Positions 1 to 6,769 of a DNA stretch of 23,025 bases are shown one piece after another. The notes below the pieces were generated by a model that was not told the origin of the DNA, did no database searches, and saw only the letters and a list, made by a program, of their open reading frames with translations. Position numbers and translations under genes: made by a program. Source of the DNA: CAZADA01 sp964524065 (GTDB lineage Bacteria > Pseudomonadota > Alphaproteobacteria > Caulobacterales > Maricaulaceae); the NCBI GenBank assembly GCA_964524065.1, contig CAZGCB010000033.1:1-23025 (forward strand), read 5' to 3'. Within the stretch, counting starts at the first letter, position 1. Each line of letters begins with the position of its first letter.

Positions 1-1
1 C

Positions 2-478
2 GCCGAAGTGAAGGGCTATGGCCTGTCCGGCGACGCCTACCACATCACCGCCCGGGGGGAGGATGGCGATGGCGGTTTCCGCAGCATGCAAGCCGCGTTG
101 AAGGACGCCGGCCTGACGCCGTCGGACATCGATTACATCAACGCCCACGGCACCTCGACGCCCAAGGGCGACGAAATTGAATTGCGCGCGGTTGAGCGCT
201 TGTTTGGGGATGCAGCCAGTGACGTTGTCATGACATCCTCTAAGTCGGCCACAGGCCACTTGCTGGGCGCTGCAGGGGCGATTGAGGGGATTTTCTCCAT
301 CCTCGCCATCCGCGACGGCGTGTGCCCGCCGACCTTGAATTTGGACAATCCGTCGGTGGAGACGCCGATTAATCTGGGCGCGAATGCTGCGGTGAAGCGG
401 CCGGTCAAAGCGGCCTTGTGCAATTCCTTCGGCTTTGGAGGGACGAACGCTTCAGTGGTGTTCGCGGCGCTGCCATGA
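2..478 (+). CDS. fabF: 3-oxoacyl-ACP synthase II (FabF), C-terminal part
   Basis: This is the last 158 codons of a beta-ketoacyl-ACP synthase whose reading frame is open at the left edge, so the start and the catalytic cysteine lie outside the window. The enzyme condenses malonyl-ACP with acyl-ACP during cytosolic fatty-acid elongation. Visible family motifs are NAHGTST, carrying the first active-site histidine; KSATGHLLGAAG, carrying the conserved lysine and second histidine; and the glycine-rich NSFGFGGTN near the end. Together these are diagnostic of the thiolase-fold KAS II family. The TGA stop overlaps the mltG ATG as ATGA, so the two are probably translationally coupled. FabF rather than FabB is inferred from the motif wording and from the following mltG, a common alphaproteobacterial arrangement. 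Confidence 0.93.
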   Translation, partial: AEVKGYGLSGDAYHITARGEDGDGGFRSMQAALKDAGLTPSDIDYINAHGTSTPKGDEIELRAVERLFGDAASDVVMTSSKSATGHLLGAAGAIEGIFSILAIRDGVCPPTLNLDNPSVETPINLGANAAVKRPVKAALCNSFGFGGTNASVVFAALP

Positions 479-1551
479 GCCGCGCCGAGGCCGCAGCGCC
501 ACGCCGCGGCAGGCTGCTCTCTACCCTTATTATGGCGACTCTGGCGGTGTGTCTGGCCGGTGTCTTGCTGGTGGCGGCTGCGGGCCTTGGCGGCGCGTGG
601 TGGGTGCTGCGCAGTTATTCCGCACCGGGGCCCCACGCGCAGCCCGTTTTGGTGACCGCCCCGCGTGGGGCCAGCCTCAACGCCATCGCCGCTCAGTTGG
701 AAGCGGCCGGCGCGGTGGAGAATGGCCTCCTGTTCCGCGCCGCGACACGGCTGCTGGGTCGCGATCGCGCGTTGCAAGCGGGGGAATACGACATCCCCGC
801 CCGCGCGAGCATGCGCGACATCGTAGGGATGATGACCGATGGCGATGTGGTGCAGTATGCCGTCACCATTCCGGAGGGCTCCACCACGCTCGCCATCATC
901 GAGATTCTCAACGCCAGCCCGGTGCTGACAGGGGAAATCGACACGCCGCCGGCGGAGGGCTCCCTCTTGCCGGAAACCTACGCCGTCACCCGCGGTGAAA
1001 GCCGCATGGCCGTGATCACCCGTATGGCGGCGGCGCAGGACGCGCTGCTAGCGGAGCTGTGGCCGGAACGGGCGGATGCGCTGCCCTTCGACACGGTGGA
1101 GGAGGCGGTTAATCTCGCCTCCATCGTCGATCGCGAGGCGGGTGGGACCGAGCATGATCTGGTGGCCGGCGTGTTCGTCAACCGGATGCGCAAAGGCATG
1201 CGCCTGCAAGCGGATGCGACCATCATCTACGGCATCACGCGCGGCGCGCCCTTGGTGAATGAGCAGGGCCAGCGACGCACCATCCGGCGCAGTGAGCTGA
1301 ATGACCGCACCAATCCTTACCACACCTACCATATCGATGGTTTGCCCCCCACGCCCATCGCCCATCCGGGGCGCGCCGCGTTGGAGGCGGTGTTGAACCC
1401 GGCGGTGACGACGGCGCTCTATTTTGTGGCCGATGGGACGGGCCGGCATGTGTTCTCCGACACGCTGGCCGAGCATGAGCAAGCGCGCCAGCGCTGGCGC
1501 CAAATCCGCGCGCAACGCTTGGAGGAGCAGCGCCGAGCGGCTGGCAATTGA
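475..1551 (+). CDS. mltG: Endolytic murein transglycosylase MltG (YceG family)
   Basis: The product is 358 residues, a usual length for MltG, the inner-membrane lytic transglycosylase that cuts nascent glycan strands and is thought to terminate their polymerisation. Residues about 14-45 form one hydrophobic transmembrane segment after a basic N-terminus. The YceG domain follows, with the catalytic glutamate in ASIVDREAG (Glu221) and the family motifs LQADATIIYG and YHTYHIDGLPPTPI. The ATG at 475 is preferred over an in-frame upstream ATG at 418 because it overlaps the fabF stop (ATGA) and leaves a normal short N-terminus. The gene lies second in a tight fabF-mltG-yicC-gmk run and its stop overlaps the next start. 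The identification is secure from the motifs. Confidence 0.94.
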   Translation: MSRAEAAAPRRGRLLSTLIMATLAVCLAGVLLVAAAGLGGAWWVLRSYSAPGPHAQPVLVTAPRGASLNAIAAQLEAAGAVENGLLFRAATRLLGRDRALQAGEYDIPARASMRDIVGMMTDGDVVQYAVTIPEGSTTLAIIEILNASPVLTGEIDTPPAEGSLLPETYAVTRGESRMAVITRMAAAQDALLAELWPERADALPFDTVEEAVNLASIVDREAGGTEHDLVAGVFVNRMRKGMRLQADATIIYGITRGAPLVNEQGQRRTIRRSELNDRTNPYHTYHIDGLPPTPIAHPGRAALEAVLNPAVTTALYFVADGTGRHVFSDTLAEHEQARQRWRQIRAQRLEEQRRAAGN

Positions 1552-2447
1552 GCGGCGCCGTCGCGAGCATGACCGGCTTTGCTCGGGTCGACGGCGCCGA
1601 TCGCGCGGCGTCCTGGGCCTGGGAGGCGCGCAGCGTCAATGGCCGCGGCCTGGATATTCGGGTGCGGCTGCCGCAGAGCGCGGCGCTGGCGGGCGAACCG
1701 TGGGAGTTGCTGGCGCGTGATGCGGTGAAGACGCATCTGGCCCGCGGCACCGTGAACATCAGCCTGCAAATGCGTCTGGGCCAAAGCGAGCCGGTGTCGC
1801 GCATCAACCGCACGCGCCTGCGGGCCTATGCGGCCGAGGCGGCGCGCTTGGCCCGTTGGGGCTTAGCGCAACCGGCCAGCGCGGACGCGTTGCTGACGCT
1901 GCGCGGCGTGGTGGAAACCAGCGGCGATGGCGACGCCACAACCCTTGATGATGCGACACGCGCCGCGATGAAAGCCGATCTTCAACAACTGGCGCACAAT
2001 ATGGCGTTGTCCTGCCAGCGGGAGGGCGCGGTGTTGGCGCAGGCTTTGCTCGACTTGCTGGAGCAGCTGCAAAGCCTGCATGGCGAGGCTAAGGCCCAGT
2101 CGGCGGACATACCCCAACGCGTGCAGAGCCGTTTGGCCGCGCGGTTGGCGGAGCTCACCGGCGAACATGTGTCGGAGGATCGTTTGGCGCAGGAGGCCGC
2201 GCTGCTGGCGGTGAAGGCGGATGTGCGTGAGGAGTTGGATCGCTTCGGCGCTCACATCGCCACCGCCCATGAACTGCTGGCTGCGGGTGGGGCCATTGGC
2301 CGTCGGCTGGATTTTTTGGCGCAGGAATTGATGCGTGAAGCAAACACCTTGTGTGCAAAGTCTGCGGATATGGCGTTGACGCGCTCGGGTCTCGCTTTGA
2401 AGGCGGTGATCGAGCAATTCCGCGAGCAAGTGCAAAATGTGGCTTAG
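1548..2447 (+). CDS. yicC: YicC/YloC-family endoribonuclease
   Basis: The 299-residue product has the full YicC architecture. The N-terminal YicC-like domain opens with the near-invariant MTGFAR, and the C-terminal DUF1732-type half ends in the hallmark REANTLCAKS and EQFREQVQNV. YicC/YloC proteins have been described as endoribonucleases linked to small-RNA turnover; the cellular target here is unknown. The start is uncertain. A TTG at 1548 overlaps the mltG stop (TTGA) and places MTGFAR at residue 8, whereas an ATG at 1569 would start directly on that motif. Neither has a convincing Shine-Dalgarno sequence, so coupling to mltG translation is favoured. The stop overlaps gmk by 11 bases. Confidence 0.92.
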   Translation: MSGAVASMTGFARVDGADRAASWAWEARSVNGRGLDIRVRLPQSAALAGEPWELLARDAVKTHLARGTVNISLQMRLGQSEPVSRINRTRLRAYAAEAARLARWGLAQPASADALLTLRGVVETSGDGDATTLDDATRAAMKADLQQLAHNMALSCQREGAVLAQALLDLLEQLQSLHGEAKAQSADIPQRVQSRLAARLAELTGEHVSEDRLAQEAALLAVKADVREELDRFGAHIATAHELLAAGGAIGRRLDFLAQELMREANTLCAKSADMALTRSGLALKAVIEQFREQVQNVA

Positions 2448-3219
2448 ACGCAGACCGCGCAAAGACCCCCCCACGCCCCAACGCGGCGCCATGATCGTGG
2501 TGTCCAGTCCCTCCGGGGCCGGCAAATCCACATTGACCCGTGCGCTCTTGGATGCCGACCCGCAGGTGCGCCTGTCGGTCTCCGCCACCACCCGGCCCCA
2601 GCGGACGGGTGAGGAGGACGGCGTCCACTACCATTTTGTCGATGATGCGCGTTTTGATCAGCTCCTGGCTGAGGCGGCGTTTTTGGAATGGGCCCCGGTG
2701 TTCGATCATCGCTATGGCACGCTGCGCGACGATGTGGCGGTGTGGCTGGACCAAGGCCTCGATGTGATTTTCGACATTGATTGGCAGGGCGCGCGGCAGC
2801 TTTCGGAGGCGAATTTCGCCCGCATGGTGTCGATTTTTGTGCTGCCGCCCAGCCTGGTGGAGTTGGAGCGCCGCTTGCGCGCCCGCGCGGCTGACAGCGA
2901 TGCGGTGATCCAGCGCCGTATGGCCAAGGCCGTCGATGAAATCAGCCACTGGGCCGAGTACGGGTATGTGCTGGTGAATGATGATTTGCCGCGCGCCAAG
3001 ACGGCGCTGCAGGCGGTGGTGACGGCCGAACGGGCGCAGGCCGCAGCCGAGACGTCCGGCCGCGCCCTAACGCGCGCGGAGAAGACAGCGGCCCGCTTGG
3101 CGCAGACTTTGCGACCCCATCGCAACCGCCGCCTACGCAGTCGCGACGGCAAGGGCGATGTCGATATCGCCGGCTTCGTCGCAGCCTTGATGGCGGAGCG
3201 GGAGGATGGCGCGCGCTGA
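2437..3219 (+). CDS. gmk: Guanylate kinase, with extended C-terminus
   Basis: The enzyme phosphorylates GMP to GDP with ATP in the cytosol. The P-loop SSPSGAGKST (Lys30) is followed by SATTRPQRTGEEDG and by the GMP-binding stretch around FLEWAPVFDHRYGT, all typical. The DIDWQGARQL segment and RRMAKAVDEISHW with YVLVNDDL complete the fold. The protein has 260 residues against roughly 205-215 for most bacterial enzymes. The excess is mostly after residue 200: an Ala/Arg-rich stretch and RNRRLRSRDG sit before a short terminal helix (IAGFVAAL) that resembles the normal end. The ATG at 2437 lies inside yicC; an ATG at 2491 would begin right at the P-loop strand and is less likely. The stop abuts the oppositely oriented rsmA stop. 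Confidence 0.95.
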   Translation: MWLRRRPRKDPPTPQRGAMIVVSSPSGAGKSTLTRALLDADPQVRLSVSATTRPQRTGEEDGVHYHFVDDARFDQLLAEAAFLEWAPVFDHRYGTLRDDVAVWLDQGLDVIFDIDWQGARQLSEANFARMVSIFVLPPSLVELERRLRARAADSDAVIQRRMAKAVDEISHWAEYGYVLVNDDLPRAKTALQAVVTAERAQAAAETSGRALTRAEKTAARLAQTLRPHRNRRLRSRDGKGDVDIAGFVAALMAEREDGAR

Positions 3220-4191
3220 TCAGGCGGTCCGCTGCGCCAAAAACTGGGCCAGGCGGGCGAAGCCGGCGGGCGGGATGGTTTCCGGGCGCGCATCGGCGGG
3301 CAAGTCCGCGACCGCGAGCCAATCTTCCACCGTCCAACCCCGCTGGGCGGCCAGCGCTTTGAGGCTGCGGCGGAGCATTTTGCGGCGTTGGCCGAAGGCC
3401 GCGGCCGTCACCGCGCCCAGCGTTTCAACATCAGCAAAGGCGTCGGCGCCCAGCGGCTCCAGACGCACCACGGCGGACTCCACCTTGGGCGGCGGCGTGA
3501 ACGCCCGCGCGGGTACGGACAACACAAGCTCGGCCCGCGCCCGCAATGCGGTGAGGACGGCCAGCCGGCCATAGGCGTCCTCGCCCGGCTGGGCGACGAT
3601 GCGCTCGGCCACTTCACGTTGGAACATCAGGACGAGGCGCGTCCACCAGACCGGCGCAGCCGTGAGCCATTTGATGAGCAGCGCAGTGCCCACATTGTAG
3701 GGCAGGTTCGCCACCACCAGCGCCGGGCGGGCGACGCCGTCGCCATGGGCCGCCAGGAGGGCGGCCTCGTCGGCGTGCAGCGCATCGGCTTGGGCCACAT
3801 GCAGGCGTGCCGGCGCGGCGGCCGCGATTTCCGCGAGCGCGTCCAAAAAGCGTGCGTCTTTCTCGATGGCGATGAGCTGAGCGGCGCCGGCCGCCAACAA
3901 AGCGCGCGTCAGCCCGCCGGGGCCCGGGCCGACCTCGATCACTTGCGCGTGGCTGAGATCGCCCGCCAGCCGCGCGATTTTGCCGGTGAGGTTGAGGTCA
4001 AACAGAAAATGCTGGCCGAAGCTTTTGCGCGCGCCGAGATCATGGCGCGCCGCCACTGCGCGCAGCGGCTCCAGCGCGTCGAGCGCGGCGGCGTCGCGCG
4101 CGCGCACCGCGTCGTCGAGCGCCGGGGCGTGCTGCATGGCGACGCCATGGGGATCGGGTGAGGGATCGCCCGTGTGATGGGAGGCGCTCAC
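3220..4191 (-). CDS. rsmA: 16S rRNA (adenine1518-N6/adenine1519-N6)-dimethyltransferase
   Basis: RsmA (KsgA) dimethylates two adjacent adenines near the 3' end of 16S rRNA late in 30S assembly, using S-adenosylmethionine. The N-terminal signature KSFGQHFLFD is followed by the SAM-binding EVGPGPGGLT (around residue 87) and the catalytic NLPYNVGT (162-169), then the C-terminal helical domain with RRKMLRRSLK. The 323-residue reading starts at a GTG that overlaps the pdxA stop (GTGA). An ATG at 4137 would remove 18 poorly conserved residues and is also possible. The N-terminus is about 30 residues longer than many homologues. It is the last gene of the lpt-surA-pdxA run, suggesting co-transcription with pdxA. 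Confidence 0.95.
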   Translation of the reverse strand: MSASHHTGDPSPDPHGVAMQHAPALDDAVRARDAAALDALEPLRAVAARHDLGARKSFGQHFLFDLNLTGKIARLAGDLSHAQVIEVGPGPGGLTRALLAAGAAQLIAIEKDARFLDALAEIAAAAPARLHVAQADALHADEAALLAAHGDGVARPALVVANLPYNVGTALLIKWLTAAPVWWTRLVLMFQREVAERIVAQPGEDAYGRLAVLTALRARAELVLSVPARAFTPPPKVESAVVRLEPLGADAFADVETLGAVTAAAFGQRRKMLRRSLKALAAQRGWTVEDWLAVADLPADARPETIPPAGFARLAQFLAQRTA

Positions 4192-5249
4192 GGCGCAGCG
4201 AGGGTGGCGCGCGTGGCGGTGCGCTGTGCGGCGATGGCGGCGGCCATGTCGAGTGCGGCGATGAGGCTGTTGGGCCGCGCCTCGCCCCGTCCGGCGATGG
4301 CGAAGGCCGCGCCATGATCGGGGGAGGTGCGCACAATCGGCAGGCCGAGGGTGATGTTGACCCCGCCGTCAAAGTCCAAGGTTTTCACCGGGATCAGCCC
4401 CTGATCATGATACATGGCGATGGCGACATCATAGCCCGTACGGGCGTGGGGAGCGAACAGAGCATCGGCCGATTGGGCGTCGCTGATGGTCAGGCCCTCG
4501 GCGCGCAAGGCGGCGGCGGCCGGGTTGAGGATCGTCTGTTCCTCGCGGCCGAGCGCGCCATCCTCGCCCGCATGGGGGTTGAGGCCGGCGAGGGCCAGAC
4601 GCGGCGCCGCGACGCCGAAATCCTCCCGCAGCGCCCGCGCCGTGACCCGCGCCACACGCATGATGCGCTCGCGCGTGAGGGCCTGCGGCACGTCCGCCAG
4701 CGGCACATGGATGGTCGCGAGCGACACCTTGAGCCCGCCGCCGGCCAGCATCATCACCGGCCCGCGCGGCGCTGCGCAGGGATCATCCTCCGTCAGGCGC
4801 GCTAACAATTCCGTGTGGCCGGGCAGATCAAAGCCGGCTTCATACAGCACGTGCTTGGCGATGGGATTGGTCACCACGCCTGCCGCCGCGCCCATGCGCG
4901 CCGCCTCCACGGCGCGTTCAATACTGGCGAGCACAGGCGCGGCGTGGGCGGCGTTCGCTCGCCCCGCCTCGACCGGCGCATGAAGCGCCAGCGGCAGCAC
5001 GGGCAACGCGTCGCTGAAGCACACGGACGCTTCGTCCAGGGACGCGATCGCGGCGATGGGCGCGCCGAGGGCGGCATACAGATCCGGCGGGCCGAACACG
5101 GCGAAGGCCGGCCCGCGCACGCGTAAAGCACGCCAGGCGCCGATGGTGATCTCCGGTCCGACACCAGCGGGATCGCCCATGCTAACGGCCAGCGGACGCG
5201 GGCCATGCGGGGGCGCGCTCATCGCGCCCATGGCGTGCGGCCCGCTCAT
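4188..5249 (-). CDS. pdxA: 4-hydroxythreonine-4-phosphate dehydrogenase
   Basis: PdxA performs the NAD-dependent oxidation of 4-phosphohydroxy-L-threonine in the DXP-dependent route to pyridoxal 5'-phosphate. The N-terminal SMGDPAGVGPE is a family signature. The three metal-binding histidines are visible in IHVPL (His181), NPHAGEDG (His226) and YHDQGLIP (His281), and PGHTELLA adds the substrate-site histidine. The length of 353 residues is normal. The ATG at 5249 is chosen; a GTG directly upstream at 5252 would add one residue. It follows surA by 24 bases and overlaps rsmA by four, as in many proteobacteria where surA, pdxA and rsmA form one operon. Confidence 0.95.
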   Translation of the reverse strand: MSGPHAMGAMSAPPHGPRPLAVSMGDPAGVGPEITIGAWRALRVRGPAFAVFGPPDLYAALGAPIAAIASLDEASVCFSDALPVLPLALHAPVEAGRANAAHAAPVLASIERAVEAARMGAAAGVVTNPIAKHVLYEAGFDLPGHTELLARLTEDDPCAAPRGPVMMLAGGGLKVSLATIHVPLADVPQALTRERIMRVARVTARALREDFGVAAPRLALAGLNPHAGEDGALGREEQTILNPAAAALRAEGLTISDAQSADALFAPHARTGYDVAIAMYHDQGLIPVKTLDFDGGVNITLGLPIVRTSPDHGAAFAIAGRGEARPNSLIAALDMAAAIAAQRTATRATLAAP

Positions 5250-5273
5250 CACGCGCGTCCCGGCCGGCGCGGC

Positions 5274-6557
5274 TTAGCGCAACCGGTTTTCAATGGTGGC
5301 GGTGTCGATCAGGTCGCGCAGATAGCGCCGCGACAGGAGGGAAATTTGCCGGTCGATGAGCTGGTTCTCCACCTCGGCGCGGCTGGGCAGGCTTTCGGGC
5401 GTCATGTCCACCCGCTCGCATAGGCTCAGGGCGATCGCGCCAGCGGGCACCAAAATGGCCTCGCTGGTCTGCCCTGGCTCCAGCGCCTCGACCGCGGCGC
5501 GGATGGACGGCGATAAATCCCGTGGTGTCACAAGGCCCAAATCCGAAGCGATCACGCGGGGTAAACTGCGTTTCACGCGCGCCACATCATCGCAGGCGCG
5601 CATACGGCGCGTCGCGTCGTTGAGCTGGCGCGCGGCCTCCTCTTGTGCGTCGCGACCGCCAGCCTGCGTGGTGGACAGCAAAAGTTGGCGCAAGCGGACC
5701 CGTTCCAAATCCGCGCCCTCGCGCTTTTCGATCAGCAGCACAATGTAGATGCCCTCGCGGGTCTGCACCGGTTGCGAGATCGCGCCCGGACGCATTCCCG
5801 CCAGCTCGCGCTCCAAGGCCTCATGGCGCAGATCCCCGGCGCTGACCCAGCCCACATCCCCGCCATTGACCGCCGAGGGGGCGGCCGAGACGCGCCGGGC
5901 CAGCTCGGCAAAGGCGCGCCCCTGTGATTGCTGCAGGATCTGATAGACATACTGCACATCTTGCATAGAGACATCTTCGCCCTGGGGCGTGATGCGCGGC
6001 TCGACCAGGATCTCCGCCATTCGGTACTGATCTTTGCTGGCGCTGGCCGCCATGCGTTCCAACGCCTGGCTGATTTGGTCGTCGCTGACCCGCACCCGCG
6101 AGCCGTACAAGCCGTTCATCAAGGATCGCCACGCGATTTCAGCGCGCAGCTGATCCTCCAGCGTGCGCACATCCACACCCACTTGCGCCAAATCCCGTTG
6201 GATGGCGTCGGCGGTGACGTTGTTCTGCCGCGCCAGACGGTCGATGGCCGCGTTCACTTCGTCGGGACTGACGGCGATATCGAACTCGGCGGCTTCTTGC
6301 AGCTGCACACGTTCATCAATAAGGCCGCGCAGCGCTTGTGACTGGGCGCGCTGCAGCAATTCAGGGGTCGGCTCCACGCCTGAGGAGGTGAGGATCAACC
6401 GCACCCGCTGGCGCAAATCATAGGTGGTGATGACCTCGTCATTGACGATGGCGGCGACCCCTTCCATGGCCTGTGCTTGGGCGCGCGGGGCGGCGGCCAG
6501 CAGACACAGCCCGAGGGCGGCGAGAAGGGCGAGCGGAGCGAAAGCGACGCGGATCAT
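5274..6557 (-). CDS. surA: Periplasmic peptidyl-prolyl isomerase/chaperone SurA
   Basis: SurA escorts unfolded outer-membrane proteins, LptD being a classic client, across the periplasm. From the ATG at 6557 the 427-residue product begins with a clean signal peptide (charged start, Leu/Ala-rich core, AQA-type cleavage near residue 28). The SurA N-terminal core follows (AAIVNDEVITTYDLRQR, residues 35-51). A parvulin-type domain spans about 177-279, with AEILVEP, GGDVGWV and the REGIYIVLLI end. A second parvulin-like segment (about 285-400) looks degenerate. In-frame ATGs at 6602 and near 6641 would add 15 or 28 residues ahead of the signal peptide; none has a convincing ribosome site. The position just after lptD supports the call. 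Confidence 0.9.
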   Translation of the reverse strand: MIRVAFAPLALLAALGLCLLAAAPRAQAQAMEGVAAIVNDEVITTYDLRQRVRLILTSSGVEPTPELLQRAQSQALRGLIDERVQLQEAAEFDIAVSPDEVNAAIDRLARQNNVTADAIQRDLAQVGVDVRTLEDQLRAEIAWRSLMNGLYGSRVRVSDDQISQALERMAASASKDQYRMAEILVEPRITPQGEDVSMQDVQYVYQILQQSQGRAFAELARRVSAAPSAVNGGDVGWVSAGDLRHEALERELAGMRPGAISQPVQTREGIYIVLLIEKREGADLERVRLRQLLLSTTQAGGRDAQEEAARQLNDATRRMRACDDVARVKRSLPRVIASDLGLVTPRDLSPSIRAAVEALEPGQTSEAILVPAGAIALSLCERVDMTPESLPSRAEVENQLIDRQISLLSRRYLRDLIDTATIENRLR

Positions 6558-6769
6558 CCTGACAATCCGTTTTTCATCGGCCGAGTGCGACGTGTTGTTC
6601 ATGGGCGCAGCGGCGTGTGACCATGCCCGCGCCGTCTGCATCGTTTGGACAGAACGTTACCTAAGCGCGCAGTCTAAGCAACCGGCCCCGCACACGCCGT
6701 TAACGCGCGTTGCAGTGATCGGGCCGCGATCAGGCGCCGAATGCGGCCTATATCGCGTCCGGTCATCAA

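Noticed and set aside
6642..6769. Possible promoter and small palindromes (around 6698-6711) upstream of surA
   Set aside because: No -10/-35 pair with good spacing; the short palindromes are within chance, and lptD-surA read-through is plausible.
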